Below, piece by piece: positions 51,994 through 61,071 of a stretch of 64,000 nucleotides of DNA. Under the pieces are notes generated by a model. That model searched no databases. It saw nothing but the letters and a program-made list of their open reading frames with translations, and was not told the DNA's origin. The DNA is from IMCC2047 sp041395865 (GTDB lineage Bacteria > Pseudomonadota > Gammaproteobacteria > Pseudomonadales > IMCC2047), in assembly GCA_041395865.1 (NCBI GenBank), contig JAWKZQ010000010.1, positions 1-64,000 on the forward strand. The letters are read 5' to 3'. The translations under genes and the position numbers were made by a program. Every line of letters starts with the position of its first letter. Position 1 is the stretch's first letter.

Positions 51994-52863
51994 ATGAGCC
52001 CGACCTGTAAAAATGCGGCCCACTTTGGGTGTATCGCTGCCATTCAGATGAACAGTACCCCGGATATGCAGGCCAACCTGGAGAATGCGCAGCGACTGCT
52101 CGCTGAAGCTGTGGCAACGGGAGCCCGCTTAGTGGTCTTCCCGGAAAATTTTGCACTGCTGGGTGTTGAGGATATCCAGGCGGCGGGACGGACTGAAGCC
52201 GAAAACCGGTCTGCGCAGACGGTGCGGCGCTGGCTGGCAAAAAAGGCACGTGAATATGGCGTTTGGATGATTGCCGGCAGTATCCCTATGGCCAGCCGGC
52301 CAGGTGGTGAGGCGCTGAGCGATCGGGTGCGCGCGGCCTGTCTGGTGCTCGACGATCAGGGGCATGAAGTTGCCCGTTATGACAAGATTCACTTGTTTGA
52401 TGTGGATGTTGAGGACGATTACGGCGCGTATCGGGAATCCGATACGGTTGAGGCGGGGTGTGAACTGGTGGTTGTTGATACACCTTGTGGAAAAGTGGGG
52501 TTGAGCATTTGCTATGACCTTCGTTTTGCCGAACAGTATTACCGGCTGCGTGAACTGGGGGCTGAAATTATTACGGTTCCATCAGCCTTTACGGCAACGA
52601 CCGGCGAAGCCCATTGGGAACCGCTGTTAAGGGCGAGGGCAATTGAAAGCCAATGTTATTTGGTGGCGCCGAATCAAACCGGTTGGCATACGGATTCCCG
52701 CCATTCCTGGGGGCATAGCATGATCATCGATCCCTGGGGTCGGGTTTTGGATACATTGCCCGATGAGCCGGGTGTGATCAGTGCGCAGGTTGATCTCAGT
52801 TACCTCAAAGAGGTCAGGCGTCGCATGCCGGTCGCCCAGCACCATCGGCTACAGGGGCTATAG
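51994..52863 (+). CDS. Nitrilase-superfamily amidohydrolase
   Basis: A 289-residue carbon-nitrogen hydrolase of the Nit1/Nit2-like branch; such enzymes cleave amides such as deaminated glutathione. The catalytic triad is visible: Glu51 (VVFPENFAL), Lys131 (YDKIHLFDVDV) and Cys173 (GLSICYDLRF). Cytoplasmic. The ATG is two bases after the yhdP stop, the usual yhdP-nit neighbourhood. In many relatives tldD follows; here yjgA follows convergently. Confidence 0.9.
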   Translation: MSPTCKNAAHFGCIAAIQMNSTPDMQANLENAQRLLAEAVATGARLVVFPENFALLGVEDIQAAGRTEAENRSAQTVRRWLAKKAREYGVWMIAGSIPMASRPGGEALSDRVRAACLVLDDQGHEVARYDKIHLFDVDVEDDYGAYRESDTVEAGCELVVVDTPCGKVGLSICYDLRFAEQYYRLRELGAEIITVPSAFTATTGEAHWEPLLRARAIESQCYLVAPNQTGWHTDSRHSWGHSMIIDPWGRVLDTLPDEPGVISAQVDLSYLKEVRRRMPVAQHHRLQGL

Positions 52864-52887
52864 GCAAACCTGTGACCCGTTTGGCGA

Positions 52888-53412
52888 TTAATCGTCGGAT
52901 TCGGCAATATCCCGCAAATAGCGAAAAAGTTTGCGTACGCTACCCAGGTTCTTCTGCTGGGCTTGCTCCTTTTGTGCATTTCGGATCAGTTGACGCAGGT
53001 GCTGGGCGTCAGCGAGGGGGTGTTGGCCTAGATAGTCGGTCAGGGCATCTTTGTCGTTAAGCAGCCTGTCCCGCCAGTTTTCAAGCAGATGGAAGCGTTG
53101 TGCATGCTCCACCTGGCTGGCGTCAAATCGTTTGATTGTCTGGTCAATGGCTTCTATTTCGGTTTCTTCAAGGCTGCGCATCAGGCGGCCGATATACTGC
53201 AGCTGACGACGTAACGCCTCTCCCTTTTTCAGGCGCTTATATTCCCGAATAGCGCGTTCAAGCGTATCAGGCATCGGCACCTGGCCCAGCTGCTCGTCAT
53301 TAAGCCCGGTCAGGCGTTTACCGAGCTCCTGAAGTGCTTCCACTTCACGTTTGAGTTGGCTTTTACTTTTTTCTTCCGGGAAGTCGTCAAATTGTTCGGG
53401 AGTATCAGGCAT
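52888..53412 (-). CDS. yjgA: Ribosome-associated protein YjgA (DarP)
   Basis: A 174-residue helical, charged protein (DUF615). It associates with late 50S precursors in E. coli. KSKSQLKREVEALQELGKRL near the N-terminus and RRQLQYIGRLMRSL are hallmark segments. The frame extends upstream, but the ATG at 53412 (MPDTPEQF) is the sensible start. Just downstream of mgtE on the same strand (25 bases). In relatives it stands between tldD and pmbA, which are absent here. Confidence 0.92.
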   Translation of the reverse strand: MPDTPEQFDDFPEEKSKSQLKREVEALQELGKRLTGLNDEQLGQVPMPDTLERAIREYKRLKKGEALRRQLQYIGRLMRSLEETEIEAIDQTIKRFDASQVEHAQRFHLLENWRDRLLNDKDALTDYLGQHPLADAQHLRQLIRNAQKEQAQQKNLGSVRKLFRYLRDIAESDD

Positions 53413-53437
53413 GTGTGTCCGGGTAGCGGGTGGTTGG

Positions 53438-54796
53438 TTAAGCGTAAAAAAGCGTGGCAAGGCCAAGGAAGGCAACATAGCCGACTACGTCGGTGACCGT
53501 GGTGAGCACCACACTTCCCGCAATGGCCGGATCAATGTTGGCCTTGCGCAGAAAAATCGGCAGAGAGACGCCGGAAAGTGCGGCAAAAACCAGGTTGATG
53601 ACCACGGCCAGGGCAATAACGACACCAATCATGGCGTCGTTAAACCACCAAGCGGCAATAATTGCGATAATCAGCGAAAGCAGTAAGCCGTTTAACAGGC
53701 CCACAATCAATTCCCGCCGTAACAGCCAGTTGGTGTTTTTATCGGAAACGTGCCCCAGAGCGATGCCTCGAATAATGAGCGTCAGGGTCTGGCTGCCGGC
53801 AATACCGCCCATGCTGGCAACGATTGGCATCAGAATGGCCAGGGCGACCACCTTGTCCAAGGTGTTTTCGAACAATCCGATGACGTAGGACGCGGTGAAA
53901 GCTGTGAGCAGGTTGATGAATAACCACAGGCTGCGGCGGCGAGTGGTTTTTAAAATTGGTGCGAAAGTATCTTCGTCTTCGTCGAGACCGGCTCGCCCCA
54001 TGAAGGAGTGGTCGGCATCCTCAATAATGACGTCGACCACATCATCAATCGTGATCCTGCCAAGCAGTAAACCCTGACTATCCACAACTGGGGCGGAAAC
54101 AAGGTCGTGACGTTCAAATAATTGCGTGACTTCCTCGTCCGGTGCATCGGCGTGGATCGAGAAAAACTCTTTTTCCATGACGTCTTCAACCACCGCGCTC
54201 AGGTCGCTGACCAGGATTGTTGCAGTGGGTAAAAGGCCCAATACTTTACCGGCACGATCGACCACCGGCAGGTTGTCAGTCATTTTGGGGATTTCCGGGT
54301 GCATACGCAGGTAGCGCAACACCACATCCACGGTGATGTCCGGCCGTACGGTAACGGCATCGGTGTTCATCAGGCCGCCGGCGGTATCGTCCGGATAGGA
54401 AAGCACCGTTTCCAGGCGCGCCCGGTTCTGGCTGTCCATGGAGCGCAGCACTTCCTGTATGACATCGTCAGGAAGTTGTTGCAGAAGGTCAGCGGTGTCA
54501 TCCGTTTCCAGGCCGGAGGTTGCTTCGGCGAGCTCCTGTGGGTCCATCCGGTTTAGGATGTCGCTGCTGACCTCCTCGCTGAGGTTTTGCAGGACTTCAC
54601 CACCCAGCTCCCTATCAATCAATTCCCAGAGGATGCGACGCTCTTTAGGGGGCGATGACTCAAGTAGGTGGGCAATCTCAACCGGTTGCAGCTGTTCGTT
54701 CAGGATGCTGCGTACATTCTGGTAATTGCCTCGCAGCAGTGCCTCGTTCAGGAGGAACAGATGCTTTTCAGTATCGCTGCTGTCGTGTTGTGCCAT
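53438..54796 (-). CDS. mgtE: Magnesium transporter MgtE
   Basis: A 452-residue Mg2+ channel. The N-terminal superhelical domain (about 1-130) has Glu/Asp-rich repeats. Two CBS domains follow (about 135-260; VSAPVVDSQGLLLGRITIDDVVDV). Five membrane helices fill the C-terminal part, with the pore region PIVASMGGIAGSQTLTLIIRGIALG. Gating by cytoplasmic Mg2+ at the CBS interface is a family property. It lies between the NPr gene and yjgA on the minus strand. Confidence 0.95.
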   Translation of the reverse strand: MAQHDSSDTEKHLFLLNEALLRGNYQNVRSILNEQLQPVEIAHLLESSPPKERRILWELIDRELGGEVLQNLSEEVSSDILNRMDPQELAEATSGLETDDTADLLQQLPDDVIQEVLRSMDSQNRARLETVLSYPDDTAGGLMNTDAVTVRPDITVDVVLRYLRMHPEIPKMTDNLPVVDRAGKVLGLLPTATILVSDLSAVVEDVMEKEFFSIHADAPDEEVTQLFERHDLVSAPVVDSQGLLLGRITIDDVVDVIIEDADHSFMGRAGLDEDEDTFAPILKTTRRRSLWLFINLLTAFTASYVIGLFENTLDKVVALAILMPIVASMGGIAGSQTLTLIIRGIALGHVSDKNTNWLLRRELIVGLLNGLLLSLIIAIIAAWWFNDAMIGVVIALAVVINLVFAALSGVSLPIFLRKANIDPAIAGSVVLTTVTDVVGYVAFLGLATLFYA

Positions 54797-54903
54797 AGTG
54801 AGGGTTTAAGACCGAAGTGGATGGATGCGTCAATTGTATAGGGCTGCGACAGGGGGCCTCAACTGGCTGACAATGAAAATAATGATTATTTTCAGGTGGG
54901 ATG

Positions 54904-54929
54904 TCACCGGCTTGCTCTTGTGCCGGTGA
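54904..54929. repeat. Inverted repeat between NPr and mgtE genes
   Basis: TCACCGGC and GCCGGTGA pair around ten bases, 15 bases past the end of the NPr gene. There is no T tract on either strand, so a terminator is not clearly supported. Confidence 0.45.
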
Positions 54930-54943
54930 CCGGTAAGACAGGG

Positions 54944-55213
54944 CTACTCTCCCTCGCCGAACATGTCGTTGACGATTGCCTCAATCGCATTCAGCGCCTG
55001 GTCCTCGTCGCGCCCGTCGATTTGAATATCCAGCGTGGTCCCTTTGCTGGCAGCCAGCATCATGACCGACATGATGCTTTTGGCGTCGACCATACGGTCG
55101 CCATTGCTCAGCTGTATCTGGCTGGAGAAAGCGGCCGCTGTGTTAACGAGCTTTGCGGCTGCCCGGGCATGCAGGCCGAGCTTGTTGATGATGGTTATCT
55201 GGCTTTTAATCAT
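54944..55213 (-). CDS. ptsO: Nitrogen-PTS phosphocarrier NPr (HPr family)
   Basis: An 89-residue HPr-like phosphocarrier of the nitrogen-related PTS. Active-site His15 lies in NKLGLHARAAAKLV, and the second conserved site is AKSIMSVMMLAAS. It passes phosphate from PtsP to PtsN. It follows rapZ by 19 bases in the rpoN-linked cluster, which supports NPr rather than a sugar HPr. Confidence 0.93.
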   Translation of the reverse strand: MIKSQITIINKLGLHARAAAKLVNTAAAFSSQIQLSNGDRMVDAKSIMSVMMLAASKGTTLDIQIDGRDEDQALNAIEAIVNDMFGEGE

Positions 55214-55232
55214 AGTTGTTTTTTTCTATCCA

Positions 55233-56090
55233 TCACTTCGCTAAGTCCCGGTGACGCAGCTGGACGTTTTCCAGGGATTTTGCGAAGTGCTCTGCAAGTT
55301 TTTCCGCCAAATAAACCGAACGGTGGTGGCCGCCGGTACAGCCTACTGCAACGGTCATGTAACTGCGGTTGTTGGCCTCGAACTCCGGAAGCCATTTGTC
55401 CAGGTAATTGCGCAGGTCGGTGAACATTTCCCCGACAGCCGGCTGCTTTTCCAGGAACTGTATGATCTGCTGGTCCTGGCCGTTGTACTTTCTCAAAACC
55501 GGATCCCAGTACGGGTTGGGCAGGCAACGCACATCGAACACCAGATCGGCATCGGTCGGCACGCCGTGTTTGAAGCCAAAGGAAACGAAAAGCAGCGCCA
55601 GCGTTGCCTGCGTGTGCTGGCCGACCTGCTGTTTGACGATATCGCGCAACTGGTGCAGGGACAGGTTGCTGGTATCGATTTTCAGGTCTGCCAGGGTGAT
55701 AATCGGATCCAGCAGGGCAGTTTCTTTTTTGATTGCCTCCTCGAGCGATGTACTGTCATTGGATAGCGGGTGTTTGCGGCGCGTGGCACTGAACCGCGAT
55801 AGAATCGTCTGGTCAACGGCATCCAGGTAAACAATGGTGTAATCGAGCCCTGTTTTTTTAATGGCGTTAATGGTCTCCGGAAAGCGCTCGAGATTAACCG
55901 GAACATTCCGCGCATCAATACTGATAGCAATCTTTTCCCGGGCAACATCTTCGTGCTGCATTTCACCAATGAGGGCGGGCAGAAGGCCGCATGGCATATT
56001 GTCAATGCAATAGTAGCCCAGGTCTTCCAGGACGTTTAAAGCCGTACTTTTTCCTGAGCCGCTTCGGCCGCTGATGATGACGAGTTTCAT
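55233..56090 (-). CDS. rapZ: RNase adapter protein RapZ
   Basis: A 285-residue nucleotide- and RNA-binding protein. In enterobacteria it presents the GlmZ sRNA to RNase E to control glucosamine-6-phosphate synthase. Walker A is GRSGSGKS (residues 8-15). The C-terminal domain has FSFGFKHG-like VSFGFKHGVPTDADLVFDVR and the GCTGGHHRSVYLAE signature. Normal length. It lies between ptsN and the NPr gene. Confidence 0.95.
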   Translation of the reverse strand: MKLVIISGRSGSGKSTALNVLEDLGYYCIDNMPCGLLPALIGEMQHEDVAREKIAISIDARNVPVNLERFPETINAIKKTGLDYTIVYLDAVDQTILSRFSATRRKHPLSNDSTSLEEAIKKETALLDPIITLADLKIDTSNLSLHQLRDIVKQQVGQHTQATLALLFVSFGFKHGVPTDADLVFDVRCLPNPYWDPVLRKYNGQDQQIIQFLEKQPAVGEMFTDLRNYLDKWLPEFEANNRSYMTVAVGCTGGHHRSVYLAEKLAEHFAKSLENVQLRHRDLAK

Positions 56091-56109
56091 GTGCTGCTTA
56101 TGGTGGTTG

Positions 56110-56562
56110 TTAAAGGGGGGAGATGGCGGCTTGGTAGAGACTTTGCTGATCCGTTGCGGCCCGCAAGCGTTCCCGGTAGCTTGCCTGGCTGAAGCTTTCG
56201 GCGACGGCCTGCAATGCTTTCAGGTGTTCGTCAGTTGCCTCTTCCGGCACCACCAATGCAAAAATCAGGTCGACAGGCTGGTTGTCGATGGCTTCAAAAT
56301 CGATGGGGGTATCCAGCTGAATCAGCACGCCGACGGTATCGCAGCAACGCGGTAACCGGCAGTGGGGGATAGCAACGCCTTCCCCGATTCCTGTGCTGCC
56401 GAGGCGTTCGCGTTCAAGCAGGCGGTCAAAAACTTCCTCTTCGTCGAGAACCGGGTGGACTTTGTGAAGTGTTTCTGCGAGCAGTTCCAGCACGCGTTTC
56501 TTGCTATCGCCCGGGGCACCGGCAATGGTGCATTCGGGCGACAGCATACGTTCAATGTTCAT
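56110..56562 (-). CDS. ptsN: Nitrogen-PTS EIIA protein
   Basis: A 150-residue PTS EIIA of the Ntr branch. It acts as a regulator of potassium and nitrogen responses rather than a sugar transporter. The phosphorylated histidine is His67 in EGVAIPHCRL. The ATG at 56562 is used; a TTG at 56565 is in frame immediately upstream. It lies between hpf and rapZ. Confidence 0.94.
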   Translation of the reverse strand: MNIERMLSPECTIAGAPGDSKKRVLELLAETLHKVHPVLDEEEVFDRLLERERLGSTGIGEGVAIPHCRLPRCCDTVGVLIQLDTPIDFEAIDNQPVDLIFALVVPEEATDEHLKALQAVAESFSQASYRERLRAATDQQSLYQAAISPL

Positions 56563-56586
56563 CAAGTATTAGAATCTTAGTTGTGA

Positions 56587-56886
56587 TTAATGGCCCTGAG
56601 AGCGAGCCTGGCTTTTTTCTTTGTGTTTAATCAGCTGGCGATCGAGCTTGTCGGTGAGCAGATCGATAGCAGCGTACATATCTTCATGTTCAGCATTGGC
56701 GACAAGGTCTGCACCGGCAATATGGATTGAAGCGTCGGCCATTTGGCGCTGTTTTTCAACATTGAGAACCACATTGATGCTGGAAATTTGATCAAAATGG
56801 CGTTCGAGTTTCTGAAGTTTGTTATTAACGAAGTCTTTTAGAGCTGAGGTGAGTTCTACATGGTGGCCGCTGATGGTTATTTGCAT
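56587..56886 (-). CDS. hpf: Ribosome hibernation-promoting factor (short form)
   Basis: A 99-residue protein of the short HPF/YfiA family that binds the 30S A- and P-sites in stationary phase. It begins MQITISGHHVELT and has the basic helix NNKLQKLERHFDQ and the late EDMYAAIDLLTDKLDRQL segment. It follows rpoN by 96 bases in the standard rpoN-hpf-ptsN order. Confidence 0.94.
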   Translation of the reverse strand: MQITISGHHVELTSALKDFVNNKLQKLERHFDQISSINVVLNVEKQRQMADASIHIAGADLVANAEHEDMYAAIDLLTDKLDRQLIKHKEKSQARSQGH

Positions 56887-56982
56887 AGATCACTCCTTCC
56901 ATTTGCGGATTAAGTGTAATTTAGCTCGGGTATCCAGAAAACAGTATGCTCAAACCCGGTTTGTTTTGTTGCTCCGCCTTTA

Positions 56983-58497
56983 TCAGACAAGACGCTTGCG
57001 CTCATTGGACGGGGGTATCGACAGGGATTCCCGGTATTTGGCTATCGTGCGCCTTGCGACTTTGATTCCCTGTTCAGCGAGAATGTTGGCAATCTTGCTG
57101 TCACTCAGGGGTTTGACCGGTTTTTCAGCCGAGATCAATTTCTTAATGATGGCACGAATTGCTGTTGATGAACAGCCGGTTCCGCTTTGCGTATCCACGT
57201 GACTGGAGAAAAAATATTTCAGCTCGAAAATGCCTCGAGGCGTGTGGATATATTTCTGGGTCGTGACACGGGAAATGGTTGATTCATGCATTTCCACCGC
57301 ATCGGCGATATCGTGCAACACCAGGGGTTTCATGGCTTCTTCGCCGTGTTCGAGGAAGCCTTGCTGGATTTCCACAATGCGTGCGCTGACCTTGAGCAGG
57401 GTTTCATTACGACTTTGCAGGCTTTTTAAAAACCAGCGTGCCTCCTGCAGTTGGTTGCGCAGGTATGTGTTGTCGCTGCTGTTATCGGCGCGCTTTACCA
57501 AGGAGGCATAGGTGGCATTGATATTAACCTTGGGCATGGCGTCGTTGTTTAACTCGACCTGCCAGCGTCCGTTGATTTTTTTGACCACCACATCGGGCAC
57601 CACATACTCAGGTTCTTTGCTGTTGAGGGTTTCTCCAGGACGCGGGTTGAGTGACTGGATAAGTTGAATGACCTGTTGCAGCTCGCCCTCTTTAAGGCGA
57701 GTGCGGCGCATAATCTGGTTGAAATCGCGGCTGCCAAGTTGTGGCAGGTAATTGGCGACGACTTCCTTGGCTTTGGCGAGCAGCGGGGTGTCATGCGCAA
57801 GCTGATCGAGCTGCAAGGTGAGACATTCGCCCAGATCACGGGCAAAAACACCCAGCGGATCAAAATGCTGCAGGCGGCGCAGAACGGCTTCGACTTCCTC
57901 GATCTCAATCAGTGTCGAAGATTCCCCACTGTCCATTTGAGAGAGAATGTCGTTGAGTTGATCCGCCACACTCGCCAATGGCGTGGTCAAATAGCCATCG
58001 TTATCGACGCTATCGATTAGGGTAATCGCGATAATCCGATCCGTATCGGACATTGGCGTCAGGTTGAGTTGCCACAGCAAATGGTCGTGGATTGATTCTT
58101 CGCGGCTGGTCTGGGACTCAAAGTCGGGTAATTCAGCCGCGCCGGCGGGTGTGGCGGCGGGCATGCTCTGGTATACATCATCCCAGTTGCTATCGACGGG
58201 CAAGTCCTCGGGGATTTGTTCGTTCCATTCCTCGCTCGCCGCGTCATTGTCGGCGGCCTGAGCTCTTTCATCGGCCGTAGGCGAAGCAGCGATACCGTCA
58301 TCCGGGTCGTTATCGCCCCGATCCTGGTTGGCCTCGTCGCTGGGGTCCTGAATGTCCAGCATAGGGTTGGATTCAACCGTTTCCTGGATTTCCTGCTGCA
58401 GGTCCAATGTAGACAGTTGCAGCAGGCGAATTGCCTGCTGCAACTGGGGCGTCATGGTCAGGTGCTGGCCAATCTTAAGCTGTAACGATGGCTTCAT
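56983..58497 (-). CDS. rpoN: RNA polymerase sigma-54 factor
   Basis: A 504-residue sigma factor for -24/-12 promoters that needs AAA+ activators. Region I is Gln/Leu-rich (QHLTMTPQLQQAIRLLQLS). Region II (about 50-125) is acidic and long. The core-binding region follows. The helix-turn-helix includes ESTISRVTTQKYIHTPRG, and the RpoN box is ARRTIAKYRESL near the end. It sits between lptB and hpf as in other gammaproteobacteria. Confidence 0.97.
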   Translation of the reverse strand: MKPSLQLKIGQHLTMTPQLQQAIRLLQLSTLDLQQEIQETVESNPMLDIQDPSDEANQDRGDNDPDDGIAASPTADERAQAADNDAASEEWNEQIPEDLPVDSNWDDVYQSMPAATPAGAAELPDFESQTSREESIHDHLLWQLNLTPMSDTDRIIAITLIDSVDNDGYLTTPLASVADQLNDILSQMDSGESSTLIEIEEVEAVLRRLQHFDPLGVFARDLGECLTLQLDQLAHDTPLLAKAKEVVANYLPQLGSRDFNQIMRRTRLKEGELQQVIQLIQSLNPRPGETLNSKEPEYVVPDVVVKKINGRWQVELNNDAMPKVNINATYASLVKRADNSSDNTYLRNQLQEARWFLKSLQSRNETLLKVSARIVEIQQGFLEHGEEAMKPLVLHDIADAVEMHESTISRVTTQKYIHTPRGIFELKYFFSSHVDTQSGTGCSSTAIRAIIKKLISAEKPVKPLSDSKIANILAEQGIKVARRTIAKYRESLSIPPSNERKRLV

Positions 58498-58631
58498 AGA
58501 ACAAGTGAAACTGCAGTTGGTTTATAGGTTAGGTGTACGGGGTACAGATATTGCCTACCTATAAGCGTAGTGCAATTTTGCCGGTGTGTAATGCAGAATT
58601 TGTGCCGATTTTGAACGCTTTGTTTTGGTCG

Positions 58632-59357
58632 TTAAAGCCGGAACTGCTCTCCGAGATAAACATCCCGTACACGCTGGTTGGACAGCACGGTTTCGGCGTC
58701 ACCTTCGGCAATGATATGGCCGTCGCTGACGATATAGGCTTTTTCGCAGATATCGAGCGTTTCGCGGACATTATGGTCCGTGATCAGGACGCCTATATTA
58801 CGGTTTTTGAGGTGGGTAATAATTTGTTTGATGTCGGCTACGGAGATCGGGTCGACGCCCGCAAAGGGTTCGTCAAGCAGGATATAGGAGGGCTCCATTG
58901 CCAGTGCGCGGGCGATTTCGACCCGGCGCCGCTCGCCGCCTGATAGTGCCATCCCCTGACTGTTACGGATGTGGGTAATGTGGAATTCCTGCAACAGGTT
59001 TTCGAGTTTTTCATGGCGCTGGGTGCTGTTCAAATCCTTGCGGGTTTCAAGAATCGCCATGATATTGTCCTGTACCGACAGTTTGCGAAAAATCGAAGAT
59101 TCCTGGGGCAGGTAACCGATGCCTTTGCGGGCTCGGCCGTGCATGGGCAGTTTGGTGATATCTTCTTTATTGATTAATACTTGCCCCTGGTCGGCTTTTA
59201 TAAGCCCGATAATCATATAAAAACAGGTGGTTTTCCCTGCACCGTTAGGGCCGAGCAGGCCGACCACTTGCCCCGGCTCGATAGCCAGGGAAACATCTTC
59301 GACAACGTGGCGATCCTTGTAGCTTTTGGCCAGGTGAAGCGCTTTCAGATTGCTCAT
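58632..59357 (-). CDS. lptB: LPS export ABC ATPase
   Basis: The 241-residue ATPase of the LptB2FGC extractor that pulls LPS from the inner membrane. Walker A is GPNGAGKTT, the signature is LSGGERRRVEIARAL, and Walker B is YILLDEPFAGVDP, followed by the H-loop (LITDHNV). Its ATG overlaps the lptA stop by four bases, giving translational coupling. Confidence 0.97.
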   Translation of the reverse strand: MSNLKALHLAKSYKDRHVVEDVSLAIEPGQVVGLLGPNGAGKTTCFYMIIGLIKADQGQVLINKEDITKLPMHGRARKGIGYLPQESSIFRKLSVQDNIMAILETRKDLNSTQRHEKLENLLQEFHITHIRNSQGMALSGGERRRVEIARALAMEPSYILLDEPFAGVDPISVADIKQIITHLKNRNIGVLITDHNVRETLDICEKAYIVSDGHIIAEGDAETVLSNQRVRDVYLGEQFRL

Positions 59358-59920
59358 TGGCCGTTCCCTGTTTGTTCGGTGTCGGTTTTGTTTTCGTTGC
59401 TGGCTTTAGTGGGTTGAATGACCAGATTGACCCGGGTGTCGTCACTGGGTGTGCTGGTTTGGCTGCCGCTGCCGAAGGCATTAACGATGCGTTGTTTCAT
59501 GTCGTAATCAATGCGTTCGCCGGTAAAAATGTTTTGTTCCTGTTCCAGTTTTGCCTCTTTCTTCAGCTCAATGCGTTCTTCGGCAACATAGTATTCAATG
59601 GTTTTGCCGAAAGCATGGGTTATTTCCTTGTTCGGCTCGGGGAGTTGTTGGAAGTGGGCCGGTGAGCCGGTGGCGACCAGCTTGGAAATCCCTTGGGAGT
59701 CGCTGTGAATAACGACCTGTTCGGCTTTCAGTTTGATGCTGCCCTGGGTCATATTCACCTTGCCGCGGTAAATGGAAATGCCCTTGCTGTCGTCCACTTC
59801 GGCGGTATTGGCCGAGATATGGATAGGTTGTTCGCGATCATTTGGCAGCGCGGCCGCGTGGTTCGAAAACACTAAGGGAATCAGCAGTAAAAAAGAACTA
59901 GTTAACCTTGGCAGGATCAT
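59354..59920 (-). CDS. lptA: LPS transport periplasmic protein
   Basis: A 188-residue periplasmic bridge protein. The signal peptide ends near residue 24 (FSNHAAA). The OstA-type beta-jellyroll has QPIHISANTAEVDDSKGISIYRG and VATGSPAHFQQ. It polymerises to carry LPS across the periplasm. It overlaps lptC by 23 bases upstream and lptB by four downstream. Confidence 0.94.
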   Translation of the reverse strand: MILPRLTSSFLLLIPLVFSNHAAALPNDREQPIHISANTAEVDDSKGISIYRGKVNMTQGSIKLKAEQVVIHSDSQGISKLVATGSPAHFQQLPEPNKEITHAFGKTIEYYVAEERIELKKEAKLEQEQNIFTGERIDYDMKQRIVNAFGSGSQTSTPSDDTRVNLVIQPTKASNENKTDTEQTGNGQ

Positions 59921-60467
59921 GAGTTACTCGCACATTCGATAAAAATTCGATTCGGTTTTCATTGATAAAGGCCTTCATGCCTGTGGCATTCAGGCGCGTG
60001 CTGGCATCGGTAATAACAACAGGCAGGTCGGTGTATGCAAGATCTTTCGCAACCTGAAGCGTTAATTTTTCCGTATTCAAATGCTGGGTTTTACCGGCAA
60101 GCGTTCGTTTCAATTTGACATTATCGCGCAGCACAATGGTGTCGTCCTGGTGTGTGATGCGACCCTTGTCGGCCCAGATATTCCAGGGTGTCCCATCCGT
60201 ATGAAACAGACGAACCTGGGGGGCTTCTGCGAGGGTAAAGTCGCCGAGCGGAAAGTGCTGTACCAACTGGGCGTCTAACTGCTGTTTGACGTGGCCGGTC
60301 TCGCTATATTGCGTTATCTGGGCGCCCTCCATGTAGAAATCAGGTTCGCTGTCGCGCTGTTTTTGTTGTGCAACAGGATCGCTGATCTCGCTGCCCTGCC
60401 AGTGAACAAGGCTGGCCAGAACCAGGATGACCACACTTAACAGGGAGATAAAAGTTATTCGATTCAT
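59898..60467 (-). CDS. lptC: LPS export system protein
   Basis: A 189-residue bitopic protein; the N-terminal helix (residues about 4-22) anchors it in the inner membrane and the periplasmic jellyroll receives LPS from LptB2FG. DFYMEGAQITQYSETGHVK and the late LNATGMKAFINENRIEFLSNV are typical. It follows kdsC by 20 bases. Confidence 0.94.
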   Translation of the reverse strand: MNRITFISLLSVVILVLASLVHWQGSEISDPVAQQKQRDSEPDFYMEGAQITQYSETGHVKQQLDAQLVQHFPLGDFTLAEAPQVRLFHTDGTPWNIWADKGRITHQDDTIVLRDNVKLKRTLAGKTQHLNTEKLTLQVAKDLAYTDLPVVITDASTRLNATGMKAFINENRIEFLSNVRVTHDPAKVN

Positions 60468-60487
60468 GCTACAGGCGCTCGGGGCTC

Positions 60488-61024
60488 CTAGTGGAGGTAT
60501 TGATCCAGAAGTGGGACCAGCATGTTTTGGGCAGCCATGATGAAATCACTGGCTTCTCGAACGGCGCCCTGGCCACCACTGGCTCGGGTACACCAGATGG
60601 CGTGCTCTTTGACCAAAGGGTAGGCGTTGGCGACAGCCATGCCGAGACCAACCCGGCGAATGATGGGGAGGTCAGGCAGGTCGTCACCGAGGTGGGCAAC
60701 CTGTTCATAGTCGAGATTGATGATTTCCAATAACTCATTTAAGGCGTTAATTTTGTCTTCGCGGCCATGGTAAACAAATTTGACCCCCAGATCCTTGGCT
60801 CTTGCTTCCAGTGCAGCTGATTCGCGTCCGCTGATAAACGCAACCTCCACGCCGCTACGGCGCAGCATTCTGATGCCGTGGCCATCATGGCAGTTGAAGA
60901 CTTTTAACGCTTCGCCTTCGCCAATAAAGTACAGGCTGCCGTCTGTCATAACACCGTCAACATCCAATACCAGTAGTTTGATCTGTTTCGCCCGCTTAAG
61001 GGCCAATTGAAGGTCTTTGCTCAT
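60488..61024 (-). CDS. kdsC: 3-deoxy-D-manno-octulosonate 8-phosphate phosphatase
   Basis: A 178-residue HAD-type tetrameric phosphatase releasing KDO from KDO-8-phosphate. Nucleophile Asp21 and acid Asp23 are in LDVDGVMTDG, the Ser/Thr motif is ISGRES, and the late AHLGDDLPDLP holds the metal acids. It follows kdsD by 47 bases. Confidence 0.96.
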   Translation of the reverse strand: MSKDLQLALKRAKQIKLLVLDVDGVMTDGSLYFIGEGEALKVFNCHDGHGIRMLRRSGVEVAFISGRESAALEARAKDLGVKFVYHGREDKINALNELLEIINLDYEQVAHLGDDLPDLPIIRRVGLGMAVANAYPLVKEHAIWCTRASGGQGAVREASDFIMAAQNMLVPLLDQYLH

Positions 61025-61071
61025 GGATTCTCTTTTAGGTGTGATTTAAGAACGCATAGTGAGTCAGGAGT

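Noticed and set aside
58553..58566. TACCTAT heptamer between rpoN and lptB
   Set aside because: Single NarL-like heptamer without an inverted partner; expected by chance in a window of this size.
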